Below are positions 8,567-17,026 of a DNA stretch of 40,689 bases, piece after piece. Position 1 is the stretch's first letter, and every line of letters begins with the position of its first letter. Origin of the DNA: an uncultured Oscillospiraceae bacterium (lineage in GTDB: Bacteria > Bacillota > Clostridia > Oscillospirales > Ruminococcaceae); the NCBI GenBank assembly GCA_905212515.1, contig CAJMEU010000002.1, positions 1 through 40,689 on the forward strand, in the 5' to 3' direction. Position numbers and translations under genes: made by a program. Under the pieces are notes generated by a model. It worked only from the letters and a program-made list of their open reading frames with translations. It was not told the origin of the DNA and did not search any database.

Positions 8567-9871
8567 ATGAAAAAGAACATTTGGAAACGCGCGGCGGCCC
8601 TGGTGCTGACCGGCGCCATGCTTCTGACCAGCCTGGCCGGCTGCGGCGGCGCATCCTCTTCCGCCCCGGCCTCCACCGCGGGCTCCGGCACGGCCTCTTC
8701 CACCGCGGAGGGCGGTGCGGCCACCCCCACCAAGCAGTTTGTCATCGGCGTGGCCGAGGCCCAGGCCAACGACGAGGTGACCACCCGCCGCGCCTACTTT
8801 GAGAATTTCATCGCCCCTACCTACAACGTCAAGTTCATCTTTTCCGAAGTGTTGAAGGATGATGCCGCTGTTAAGACCTTCATCGAAAACTGCATCGACT
8901 CGGGCGCTGACGCCATCATCGACTTCAAATCCAACTCTGCCCAGATGGCCCGACTGTGCGAAGAGAACGACGTGATCTATACCGTGCAGGGCATCCCCGA
9001 CATGGCTCCTGAGCTGATGGAGGGAGACTTCCCCCTGTTTACAGGCTGGGCGGGCGCTGATAACGACCATGTAGGCAACCTCTTCCGCGACTGGCTGGAG
9101 GCGAATGCCAGCGAAGATGGTTCCGAAGGATTCCTGGTTTCCACGTCCCTGGCCGCCCAGGGCAACGTGCAGCACGTTGAAGTATCCCGGGCGATCCTGG
9201 AAGGCCTGCAGGAAAAATACGGCTTGACCTATGAGCTGTCCATCGACGATCTGGTGGCTTCCTCCGAAACCACCAACGTGGCCAACGACAAAAACATCCT
9301 GATCACCCTGTATCCGGGCTCGCCCAACAAAGAGACCTGGCTGCCCGGCATCTCCTCCCTGCTGCAAACCGGCAAATACGCCATGTTCCTCAGCTCCGGC
9401 CAGACGTATAACCAGTCGGCCACCGCCGTGAACGAGGTGGAACAGGCCTTCGGCATCGACGTCAAGGTGGCCAGCATTGCCGCTTTCAGCACGACCTTGA
9501 CCACTGCCTTCAACACCCAGGACCCCAGTGGAAATCCCAGCGTGGACATGGTGACGGTGAAACCCTCCAGCGCCCTGAACGCCTGTCTGTTTGCTGCCAC
9601 TTACAATGCGCTGAATGGCGCCATTGACACCGCGTGCCGGGATGCGCAGGGGAACGCCGCAAACTATCGTTTCCAGATGATCGCCATCACCAGCCCCGAG
9701 GAACTGGCCAAAACGGAAGGCTGGGACGACAAGGATGCCGGGAACTGGATCGCCGGCAAAGAATTTGTGGATTCCATGCTGGTGACAAACAATCCCGACA
9801 TTACGCCTGAAGATATCAACCAGATCATGGCCAGCCTGAATGTAGAGAGCATCAGTGCCATGATGGGCTGA
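8567..9871 (+). CDS. Sugar ABC transporter substrate-binding lipoprotein
   Basis: A 434-residue extracytoplasmic binding protein of the ribose-type (Peripla_BP_4-like) group. The N-terminus MKKNIWKRAAALVLTGAMLL is a lipoprotein signal and LAGC places the lipid-modified Cys at residue 26. A Ser/Ala/Thr-rich linker follows to about residue 55 and the mature domain starts near KQFVIGVAEAQAND. AAGGAG precedes the ATG. It would catch sugars outside the cell and pass them to the permeases at 7493 and 9935. Codon use from about 8830 on is somewhat less GC-biased than in the permeases. The ligand is unknown; the operon suggests a sulfated or acylated oligosaccharide, although most relatives bind monosaccharides. 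Confidence 0.9.
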   Translation: MKKNIWKRAAALVLTGAMLLTSLAGCGGASSSAPASTAGSGTASSTAEGGAATPTKQFVIGVAEAQANDEVTTRRAYFENFIAPTYNVKFIFSEVLKDDAAVKTFIENCIDSGADAIIDFKSNSAQMARLCEENDVIYTVQGIPDMAPELMEGDFPLFTGWAGADNDHVGNLFRDWLEANASEDGSEGFLVSTSLAAQGNVQHVEVSRAILEGLQEKYGLTYELSIDDLVASSETTNVANDKNILITLYPGSPNKETWLPGISSLLQTGKYAMFLSSGQTYNQSATAVNEVEQAFGIDVKVASIAAFSTTLTTAFNTQDPSGNPSVDMVTVKPSSALNACLFAATYNALNGAIDTACRDAQGNAANYRFQMIAITSPEELAKTEGWDDKDAGNWIAGKEFVDSMLVTNNPDITPEDINQIMASLNVESISAMMG

Positions 9872-9934
9872 TCCCTCGAAACAAAGCATCTGTGTGAGGG
9901 CGGCAGGCCCGACCGATAAAGGAGAGAGAAACAA

Positions 9935-10990
9935 ATGAGCAAATGGCAGGACTTTAAGAAAAAGCATATTCTGCTCATGCACGCGGCGTTCACCATTGCC
10001 GTGCCCGTGGTGGTGTGGCTGATCATGGAAGTGCTGAATTCCGCCGTGTGCGGCGTCCACACCATGAACTCCGTGGTGGACTGGACCACCCTCATGCGCA
10101 ATCTGGTGTCCTCGTTCTGCTTCGCGCTGGGCCTGAACTGCAACCTGCCGGTGGGCCGCATGGATACCTCCACCGGTTCGCAGATGTACCTGGCCTGCAT
10201 CATCGGCGGCAACATCGCCCTGTCCCTGAACCTGGGCGGCGTGGGCGTGCTGGTGTTCAGCATGCTGCTGGGCATGGCGGCGGGCGGCTTCACCGGGTTC
10301 CTGTTCATCAACCTGCGCATCCTGCCCATGGTACTGGGCCTGGGCATCAGCCTGGTGTACGAGTGCATTTCCTTCAGCATGTACAACCAGCAGGGGCTGA
10401 ACCTGTTCGGCAAGCAGGGCGTGGGCATCCTGTCCAACAAGGTGTTCATCGTCGTTGTGACCCTGATCATCATGGCGGTGATGACCTACCTGTTCCAGTA
10501 CAGCTCGTTCGGCTACAACCGCCGCGCCATCCAGGGCAACCAGAAGCTGGCCAACGACGCGGGCATCAACATCTACCGCAACGCCCTGCTGTGCTATGTG
10601 GCCGCGGGCGCGCTGGTGGCCATTGCCGGCGTGTTCGACACCGCGTATAAAAGCAGCCTGGTACCCGTGCTGGGCATGAGCTCCAACAGCACGGTGTTCG
10701 CCAACATGTTCCCCATGGCGGTGGGCGTGTGGCTGGCCAAAAAGTCAAACCCGGTGATCGGCATCCTGGCGGGTTCGCTGAGCGTGCAGTTCCTGGTGCT
10801 GGGCCTGGCCAAATTCACCAACGTGGGCATGAGCGACTATCTGCAGACCTGCATCAAATACAGCGTGTGGCTGGTGTTCATGATCTACCGCATGAATGAG
10901 GATAAACTTCAGTTCATGAAAGACAAACGCGCCCGCGTGGCATTGGCCAAGGCGACCCGTGCCAAACGCACGGCTGCCGCGGCCGCCTGA
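9935..10990 (+). CDS. Sugar ABC transporter permease (RbsC-like), second of two
   Basis: A 351-residue polytopic protein of the same permease family as the gene at 7493. Hydrophobic helices begin at HAAFTIAVPVVVWLIMEVL and continue to about residue 320. NCNLPVGRMDTSTGSQMYLA and the basic GYNRRAIQGNQKLANDAGIN loop correspond to the family's conserved ligand-channel and ATPase-contact regions. The C-terminal tail is rich in Lys, Arg and Ala. AAGGAGAG stands before the ATG. It closes the four-gene transporter unit; a strong GC hairpin lies between it and the sulfatase genes that follow on the same strand. Confidence 0.88.
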   Translation: MSKWQDFKKKHILLMHAAFTIAVPVVVWLIMEVLNSAVCGVHTMNSVVDWTTLMRNLVSSFCFALGLNCNLPVGRMDTSTGSQMYLACIIGGNIALSLNLGGVGVLVFSMLLGMAAGGFTGFLFINLRILPMVLGLGISLVYECISFSMYNQQGLNLFGKQGVGILSNKVFIVVVTLIIMAVMTYLFQYSSFGYNRRAIQGNQKLANDAGINIYRNALLCYVAAGALVAIAGVFDTAYKSSLVPVLGMSSNSTVFANMFPMAVGVWLAKKSNPVIGILAGSLSVQFLVLGLAKFTNVGMSDYLQTCIKYSVWLVFMIYRMNEDKLQFMKDKRARVALAKATRAKRTAAAAA

Positions 10991-11009
10991 AAAGCAAAAC
11001 AAATTTATG

Positions 11010-11035
11010 GCGGCGGCAAAGCGATTTGCCGCCGC
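11010..11035 (+). other. Strong intercistronic hairpin between transporter and sulfatase genes
   Basis: GCGGCGGCAAA-GCGA-TTTGCCGCCGC is a perfect 11-pair stem with a four-base loop in the 72-base gap. The bases after it (TTGCTGT) are a poor T-tract, so it may act as a partial terminator or as a barrier to 3' exonucleases. Either way it could lower expression of the downstream enzymes relative to the transporter. Confidence 0.6.
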
Positions 11036-11062
11036 TTGCTGTAGAAAGGGGATTTATCGACG

Positions 11063-12445
11063 ATGGAAAAACGTCCCAATATCCTGATGATCATGGCCGA
11101 CCAGTTCCGCCTTACCACCCTGGACGGCATGGGGGACCAGATCCCCACGCCAAACATCAAGCGCATCATGGACTGCGGCCTGGTGTTCACCCAAAGCTGC
11201 TGCGCCTGCCCGCTGTGCACGCCCAGCCGGGCGGCCCTGGCCACGGGGCGGTATCCTAGCCGCTGCGGCGTGCCCGTGCATGACGCCGTGCTGCCGCCGG
11301 AGCAAGCCACCTATTACCAGGCCCTGCGCAAGGCGGGCTACCGGGTGGGCATGGCCGGAAAAAGCGATCTGCACAAAGCCGACCAATACTGCGGCAAGGG
11401 CGACGTGCCCAGCATGTACCACTATGGCTTCACCGCCCCCTTCGAGACCGAGGGCAAAATGAACAGCGCGTGGTTCAAGCGGGGCGAGGACGGCGCCATC
11501 CGGCCCAACGGCCCCTATCAGCGCTATTTGGCCGGGCGGGACCCCGCCCGCCTGGAGGCGCTGAACGCGGATTATAAAGCGTATATGCGGGAAAAACGCC
11601 GCTTTTACGCGGCGCCCAGCGTGCTGCCCGACGAGGATTTCCTGGACAGCTTCATCGGCCGCGCGGCCTGCGATTGGCTGGAGCAGGTGGAGGACGACGC
11701 GCCCTGGCACTACTTCGTCAGCTTTGCCGGCCCCCACAACCCCTGGGACCCGCCCCGCGAAAATTATGAGCATTTTAAGGACGCCCAGCTTCCCCCGCCC
11801 ATTGACGACGACCTTGCGGGCAAACCCGCCTGGGTGAAGCAGCGCGCCGCCCAGGAGACCGGCGGCATGACGGCCGGGCAGGCCCTGAACGTGCGGCGGT
11901 GCTACGCGGCCAGCGTGGAAGTGATGGACCAGTGGGTGGGCCGGCTGCTGGATATTTTGCAGCGCCGGGGCCTCCAGGACAACACGGTGGTGATCTTCTG
12001 CGCCGACCACGGCGAGATGCTGGGAGACCACGGCCTGCTTGAAAAGAAAGTGATGTATGAGGCCAGCGTGCGCGTGCCCCTGGTGATCAGCGCCCCGTGG
12101 ATGACCGGCCGGCGGGACAGCGGCGCCCTGGCGCAGCTGATGGACCTGGCCCCCACCTGCCTGGACCTGGCCGGCGTATCCTGGGATAAGCGGGACATGG
12201 ACGCCCGCAGCCTGCTGCCTCTCCTGCGGGGCGAGGATGGGGAAGAAGCCCAGCCCCACCAGGTGCAGATCAGCGAGCTGCTGAACAGCCTGATGGTTTA
12301 CGACGGCCGCTACAAGTGGATCCGCAACTGGAACGACGCGGACGAGCTGTACGACCTGCGCACGGATCCCCGGGAGCTGCACAACGTCTTTGACAGGCAC
12401 CCGGAGGTGATCGCGCGTCTGCGGGCCCACACCTTCCGCCACTGA
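11063..12445 (+). CDS. Type I sulfatase (cytoplasmic, Cys-type) C
   Basis: A 460-residue sulfatase. MEKRPNILMIMADQFR carries the metal ligand Asp13 with Gln14, Cys52 in CTPSRAALATGRYPSRCG is the formylglycine site, and Asp315-His316 lie in ADHGEMLGDHGLLEKK, a motif shared with many glycan sulfatases. The segment SFAGPHNPWDPP is the conserved mid-domain His region. No signal peptide is seen, and GAAAGGGG precedes the ATG. It opens the enzyme half of the operon, after the hairpin that follows the second permease, and is followed 30 bases later by another sulfatase. Which sulfate position it attacks cannot be told from the sequence. Confidence 0.92.
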   Translation: MEKRPNILMIMADQFRLTTLDGMGDQIPTPNIKRIMDCGLVFTQSCCACPLCTPSRAALATGRYPSRCGVPVHDAVLPPEQATYYQALRKAGYRVGMAGKSDLHKADQYCGKGDVPSMYHYGFTAPFETEGKMNSAWFKRGEDGAIRPNGPYQRYLAGRDPARLEALNADYKAYMREKRRFYAAPSVLPDEDFLDSFIGRAACDWLEQVEDDAPWHYFVSFAGPHNPWDPPRENYEHFKDAQLPPPIDDDLAGKPAWVKQRAAQETGGMTAGQALNVRRCYAASVEVMDQWVGRLLDILQRRGLQDNTVVIFCADHGEMLGDHGLLEKKVMYEASVRVPLVISAPWMTGRRDSGALAQLMDLAPTCLDLAGVSWDKRDMDARSLLPLLRGEDGEEAQPHQVQISELLNSLMVYDGRYKWIRNWNDADELYDLRTDPRELHNVFDRHPEVIARLRAHTFRH

Positions 12446-12475
12446 GCACAGCCCTGAAAGAAAGGATTGAAGCCA

Positions 12476-14017
12476 ATGAAAGCCATCATGGTGATGTACG
12501 ACTCCCTGCGCCGGGACCTGCTGAGCGTGAACGGCGGCCCCATCCCCACGCCCAATTTTGAGCGCCTGGCCGCCCGCACGGTGCAGTTCGACTGCAGCTA
12601 TGTGGGCAGCCTGCCCTGTATGCCTGCCCGGCGCGAGCTGCACACGGGGCGCTACAATTTCCTGCACCGGGATTGGGGCCCCATCGAGCCCTTTGACGAC
12701 TCTATGCCGCAGATCCTGAAGGAGAACGGCGTTTACACCCATTTGGCCACGGACCATTACCATTATGTGGAGGACGGCGGATGCACCTATCACAGCCGTT
12801 ACTCCTCCTGGGAGTGCTATCGCGGACAGGAGAGCGACACCTGGGTGGCCGATTTGACCCCGCCGCCCGCTGAATATTCGCCCCACTTGATCGGCACCAA
12901 AAATATGAACGGCACCCTGGCGGCCATGCGCCGCAGGGGCGGCTGGCAGAACGACCACAACCGCCGGCGCTGGCAGACGGATGCGGATTTCGCCATGCAC
13001 CAGACCTTCGACAACGGCATCGACTTTTTGCAGCGAAACGGCAAATTTGACAATTGGTTCTTGCAGATCGAGACCTTCGACCCCCATGAGCCCTTTACGT
13101 CGCCCCGGGATTTCGAGGCGCGCTATTTCAGCCCGGATGACCCCTTTGTGCCCGACTGGCCCCCTTACGCCAAAGTGGACGAGGACGTGAAGAGCCTTGA
13201 GATCATGCGGAATAAATTCTATGCCCTCACGGAATTCTGCGACCAGCAGCTGGGCCGCGTGCTGGACAAGATGGACGAGCTGGATCTGTGGAAGGACACC
13301 ATGCTGATCGTCAACACCGACCACGGCTTCTTTTTGGCCGAGCACGACTGGTGGGGCAAGGGCGCGGCGCCCAACTATGAGGAACTGGTGCACACGCCCC
13401 TGTTTATCTGGGACCCCCGCTGCCCCGGCGCCGCGGGACAGCGCCGCCGGGCCCTGGTGCAGACCATTGACCTGGCGCCCACTTTGCTTGACTTTTTCGG
13501 CGTGGACATCCCGGCCGATATGATGGGCAAGCCCCTGGCCGGCGTGATCGCCGGCGACGAGCCGGTGCGCCGGTACGCGCTGTTCGGCTACCACGGCGCG
13601 CCCGTGGGCATCACGGACGGCCGCTGGGTGCTGCTGCGGGCCGTGGCCGACAGCGCCGTGCAGATGTACGAGTACACCCACATGCCCACCCACATGCGGG
13701 CGCCCTTCTCGGTGGAGGAGATGCGCACCGCCACCCTGCACCCGGGTTTCGGCTTCACCAAGGGCGCGCCGGTGATGAAGATCGAATCCCGCGTGAACCC
13801 CCGCTTCGCCAAGGCCCAGGGGGAAGGGGAGGACCTGCTGTTCGATCTGCAAACCGACCCAGGCCAGCGCCGCCCGCTGGAAAACGCGGACAAAAAGGCC
13901 GAGCTGCTGGCAGCCATGGCCCATCTGTGCGCCGAGAACGACGCCCCCGATGAAATCTACGCGCGCTTTGGCCTGGAAAAGCCCGCGCAAAAGGCAAGCG
14001 AGGGGGCAAAGGGATGA
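12476..14017 (+). CDS. Type I sulfatase (cytoplasmic, Cys-type) D
   Basis: A 513-residue sulfatase starting MKAIMVMYDSLRRDLLS, where Asp9 is the metal ligand. Cys48 in CMPARRELHTGRYNFLHR is the formylglycine site, with Met and Ala at the variable positions. Asp282-His283 lie in NTDHGFFLAEHDWWGKG, the variant seen in the subgroup with HDWWGK in place of HGLLGK. It carries a long insert of about 100 residues between the Cys motif and the DPHEPF segment. The ATG at 12476 is used because GAAAGAAAGGA lies nine bases before it; a TTG nine bases upstream is a worse choice. Its TGA overlaps the ATG of the 57-codon gene that follows, so the two are translationally coupled. Confidence 0.91.
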   Translation: MKAIMVMYDSLRRDLLSVNGGPIPTPNFERLAARTVQFDCSYVGSLPCMPARRELHTGRYNFLHRDWGPIEPFDDSMPQILKENGVYTHLATDHYHYVEDGGCTYHSRYSSWECYRGQESDTWVADLTPPPAEYSPHLIGTKNMNGTLAAMRRRGGWQNDHNRRRWQTDADFAMHQTFDNGIDFLQRNGKFDNWFLQIETFDPHEPFTSPRDFEARYFSPDDPFVPDWPPYAKVDEDVKSLEIMRNKFYALTEFCDQQLGRVLDKMDELDLWKDTMLIVNTDHGFFLAEHDWWGKGAAPNYEELVHTPLFIWDPRCPGAAGQRRRALVQTIDLAPTLLDFFGVDIPADMMGKPLAGVIAGDEPVRRYALFGYHGAPVGITDGRWVLLRAVADSAVQMYEYTHMPTHMRAPFSVEEMRTATLHPGFGFTKGAPVMKIESRVNPRFAKAQGEGEDLLFDLQTDPGQRRPLENADKKAELLAAMAHLCAENDAPDEIYARFGLEKPAQKASEGAKG

Positions 14018-14187
14018 GCATCGGCACGGCATTGCTGCCGCTGCTGGCGCTGTTGGGCGGCGGCGCGGCGGTGGCCGCGCTGGTGTGCTGTGCATCGCGC
14101 CGGCGCAAAAAGCGGGAACAGGCGGACAGGCAAAGCCTGCCCACGGACCCGCTGGCGTATCTTTTCGTAGACAGACCCGAGGAGTGA
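14014..14187 (+). CDS. Small single-pass membrane protein (57 residues)
   Basis: This short gene starts at an ATG that overlaps the preceding sulfatase stop (ATGA), with GAGGGGG seven bases upstream. The product has a hydrophobic helix over residues 3-26 (including LLPLLALLGGGAAVAALVCC), then RRRKKR at 29-34 and an acidic end. The positive-inside rule predicts the tail in the cytoplasm. There is no lipobox or known domain. It lies between sulfatase D and the GH3 gene with no room for another gene, and its coupling suggests it is made in proportion to sulfatase D. It might anchor or recruit cytoplasmic enzymes to the membrane near the transporter, but that is inference. I do not recognise a named family. 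Confidence 0.7.
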   Translation: MSIGTALLPLLALLGGGAAVAALVCCASRRRKKREQADRQSLPTDPLAYLFVDRPEE

Positions 14188-14219
14188 ACGCCCCAAAACG
14201 ACGAAATGAGGGAAGAGCG

Positions 14220-15917
14220 ATGATCGATCTAAAGGCAAATCCGTTTTATCTGGACGACGAGGCCATCGCCTGGGTGGAACACACCTTGGCGGGCATGACC
14301 ACCGAGGAAAAGGCCGGGCAGCTGTTCTGCGTGCTGTTCAAAGAGGCCAAACCCGAGGAGTTCGACTATGTGTACGGCATTCTGTCGCCCGGCGGCTGCA
14401 TGTACCGCGTGGTGCCCACGGCCCGCGCCGTGGCGGCCACCCAGGCGCTGCGCACCCGCAGCAAGGTGCCCCTGCTGATCGCGGCCAATCTGGAAAAGGG
14501 CGGCAACGGCATTGTGGCGGAGGGCACGCTGGTGGGCTCGCCCATGGAGATTGCCGCCACGGACGACGTGCAGATGGCCGCCCACATGGCCGAGGCCTGT
14601 GCCCGTGAGGCGGCGGCCGTGGGCGCCAACTGGGCCTTTGCCCCCATCATCGACATCGACACGAACTTCCGCAACCCCATCACCAACACCCGCACCTTCG
14701 GCAGCGACCCCGTGCGCGTCAGGCGCATGGGCGAAGCCTATGTAAAGCGGGTACAGGAATTGGGCCTGGCCGCGTCCATCAAGCATTTCCCGGGCGACGG
14801 CCAGGACGAGCGCGACCAGCACCTGGTCACCTCCATCAACGACATGGACTGCGACACCTGGATGGCCACCTACGGCCAGGCGTATAAAGCCGGCATCGAG
14901 GCCGGCGCCCTCACGGCCATGGTGGGCCACATCATGCAGCCCGCCTGGACGCGGCGCCTGAACCCGGGCATCCGGGACGAGGACATCATGCCCGGTACCC
15001 TCAGCGCCGAACTGATGCAGGGGTTGCTGCGCGGCGAGCTGGGCTTCAATGGCCTGATCTGCACCGACGCCACCACCATGGCCGGCTACACCCTGGCCAT
15101 GGGCCGCCGCCGCGCTGTGCCCGAGAGCATCGCCCGCGGCGCGGACATGTTCCTTTTTGCCCGCAATTTGGAGGAGGACTACCATTTCATGCTGGACGGC
15201 ATCCGGCAGGGCGTCATCACGCCCCGGCGCCTGGACGAGGCGGTCACCCGCGTTCTGGCCACCAAAGCCGCCCTGGGGCTGCACAAAAGCCCCGCGCCCA
15301 TCAGCGCGCAGGCGGCCGCCCGGGTGGTGGGCTGCGCCCGGCACCGGGCCTGGGCCGAGGAGTGCGCCGACAAGGCCATCACCCTGGTGAAAGAGCAGCC
15401 CGGCGTGCTGCCCATCACCCCGCAGCGCTATCCGCGCATCCTGTTCCACGCCGTGGAGCCGCCGGCGGGCGGCGAGGGCAACTACAAGGTGCAGCCCGCC
15501 TGCGCCAAGGTGAAAAGCTTGCTCGAGGCCGAGGGCTTCCGGGTGGACGAGTTTGTGCCCCAGCCCTACGGCGAGGGCTTCACCGCCAAATACGAGGAGG
15601 TGGTGAAAGGGTACGACCTCATCCTCTACGTGGCCAACCTCTCCACCAAAAGCAACCAGACCGTGGTGCGCATCGAGTGGAAGCAGCCCATGGGCGCCGA
15701 CTGCGGCCACTACATCAACGACGTGCCCACGGTGTTTGTCAGCCTGGAAAACCCCTATCATCTGCTGGATTTCCCGCGGGTGAAAACATACGTCAACTGC
15801 TACAGCAACAACGACCACTGCATCCGCCAGCTGGTGGAAAAGCTGACCGGCCGCAGCGCCTTCAAGGGCAGGAGCCCCGTGGATGCGTTCTGCGGCAAGT
15901 GGGACGCCCATTTGTAA
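14220..15917 (+). CDS. Glycoside hydrolase family 3 protein, NagZ-like
   Basis: A 565-residue GH3 enzyme with the TIM-barrel domain over about residues 15-350 and a C-terminal alpha/beta domain. Lys188-His189 lie in IKHFPGDGQDERDQHL; the Asp-x-His pair in RDQH matches the Asp-His dyad that marks NagZ-type beta-N-acetylhexosaminidases, though the usual GHG is GDG here. The nucleophile is Asp283 in NGLICTDATTMAGYT. The start ATG at 14220 has GAGGGA before it. There is no signal peptide. In the operon it sits between the small membrane protein and an esterase. The dyad suggests a GlcNAc- or other HexNAc-containing substrate, yet the surrounding genes speak for pentoses, so the true specificity is open (beta-xylosidase or beta-glucosidase are alternatives). 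Confidence 0.85.
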   Translation: MIDLKANPFYLDDEAIAWVEHTLAGMTTEEKAGQLFCVLFKEAKPEEFDYVYGILSPGGCMYRVVPTARAVAATQALRTRSKVPLLIAANLEKGGNGIVAEGTLVGSPMEIAATDDVQMAAHMAEACAREAAAVGANWAFAPIIDIDTNFRNPITNTRTFGSDPVRVRRMGEAYVKRVQELGLAASIKHFPGDGQDERDQHLVTSINDMDCDTWMATYGQAYKAGIEAGALTAMVGHIMQPAWTRRLNPGIRDEDIMPGTLSAELMQGLLRGELGFNGLICTDATTMAGYTLAMGRRRAVPESIARGADMFLFARNLEEDYHFMLDGIRQGVITPRRLDEAVTRVLATKAALGLHKSPAPISAQAAARVVGCARHRAWAEECADKAITLVKEQPGVLPITPQRYPRILFHAVEPPAGGEGNYKVQPACAKVKSLLEAEGFRVDEFVPQPYGEGFTAKYEEVVKGYDLILYVANLSTKSNQTVVRIEWKQPMGADCGHYINDVPTVFVSLENPYHLLDFPRVKTYVNCYSNNDHCIRQLVEKLTGRSAFKGRSPVDAFCGKWDAHL

Positions 15918-15930
15918 GGAGATGCACGGC

Positions 15931-17001
15931 ATGAAAACAGAGCTTCCGTCCCTGCGCTGGCGCCAAAGCGGCGTGGACCACGTGCTGAAGCTGCTGCCCG
16001 GCGGCCGCATCGGCTTTTTGAGCGACGAAATGCTGGCGGAGGCCGAGGCGGCCGGCGATCGGCCCGATGAAAAAATCGCGGCCATCCGCGCCGGGGACGT
16101 CCTGCGTGTGCGTGCGCTGCAAAAGGCCCAGGGCCCCGAAGGCAAAGAGATCACAACCGAACCGCTGGACCAGTGGGAGGAACAGCTGCCCGGCCCGGGC
16201 GGCCCCATCCCCGTGACGCTGTGCCGCCCGGGCGACAGGGCGGAGGACCCGCGCCCCTGCATCGTCTATTTCCACGGCGGCGGCTGGCAGTACGGCAGCC
16301 GGGCCATGGTGCAGCCCTTCTGCCGGTTCCTGGCCCAGGAGGCGGGCGCGCTGGTGGTGAACCCCGAATACCGTCTGGCGCCCGAACATCCCTGGCCCGC
16401 CGGGCCCGAGGATGCCTGGGCCGTGCTGACGCACGTGTACGCCCACGCCCAAGAGCTGGGGGTGGACCGGGCGCGCATCACCGTGGCCGGCGACAGCGCC
16501 GGCGGCAACCTGGCCGCCCTGTGCGCCCACCGGGACAGGGACTTGGGTACCGGCATGGTGCGCCGCCAGGTGCTGTATTACCCGGCCCTGGCCGTGCGTG
16601 ACACCGAGGGGCTGGCGGACTTCCATTTTTCCTTGGCGGATTACTGCTATGACGACAGCCAAAAGCATCTGATCGAGCCGCGCGTCATGGCCATTTACAA
16701 CGCGGGCCGCCGCTCTGAGGCGAATTATATCCCCGCGGGCGTTTCCACAACGGACAAGGCGGTGTCGCCCCTGTGGGACGATGATTTTTCCCGTCTGCCT
16801 GAAACGCTGCTTATCGCCGCCCAGTACGATTACCTGACCCAGCAGTGCCGCGCCTACGCGGCCCGCCTGGCCGAGGCCGGCGTGCCGGTGACGCTGATGA
16901 ACTACTGCGGCATGGCCCACGCCTTTGTGGATCGATGCGGCGTGTATCCCCAGGCGGACGACAGCCTGCGCGCGTTTGCCGCCCTTGTGAAAAAGCCCTG
17001 A
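15931..17001 (+). CDS. Alpha/beta hydrolase, HSL-type esterase
   Basis: A 356-residue carboxylesterase of the hormone-sensitive lipase group (alpha/beta hydrolase fold 3). HGGGW at about residue 113 forms the oxyanion hole, Ser189 in AGDSAGGNLA is the nucleophile, Asp300 in AAQYDYL is the acid and His330 in CGMAHAF is the base, so the triad is complete. I use the ATG at 15931 because AAGGAG ends nine bases before it; the ATG at 15922 abuts the site. No signal peptide is visible, so it acts in the cytoplasm. Placed between GH3 and sulfatase genes, it probably removes acyl groups (for example acetyl) from imported oligosaccharides, but small-ester specificity cannot be proved from the sequence. 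Confidence 0.88.
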   Translation: MKTELPSLRWRQSGVDHVLKLLPGGRIGFLSDEMLAEAEAAGDRPDEKIAAIRAGDVLRVRALQKAQGPEGKEITTEPLDQWEEQLPGPGGPIPVTLCRPGDRAEDPRPCIVYFHGGGWQYGSRAMVQPFCRFLAQEAGALVVNPEYRLAPEHPWPAGPEDAWAVLTHVYAHAQELGVDRARITVAGDSAGGNLAALCAHRDRDLGTGMVRRQVLYYPALAVRDTEGLADFHFSLADYCYDDSQKHLIEPRVMAIYNAGRRSEANYIPAGVSTTDKAVSPLWDDDFSRLPETLLIAAQYDYLTQQCRAYAARLAEAGVPVTLMNYCGMAHAFVDRCGVYPQADDSLRAFAALVKKP

Positions 17002-17026
17002 AATTTTTACGGAAAAGAGTGGTTGT

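Noticed and set aside
5744..10060. A 1438-codon open frame on the minus strand across the ABC operon (and similar ones at 11054-14095 and 14229-16262)
   Set aside because: It is antisense to clear genes and arises because GC-biased sense codons rarely produce stops on the other strand. Its translation is rich in His, Gly, Ala and Val with no domain, and it runs through several intergenic gaps and promoters.
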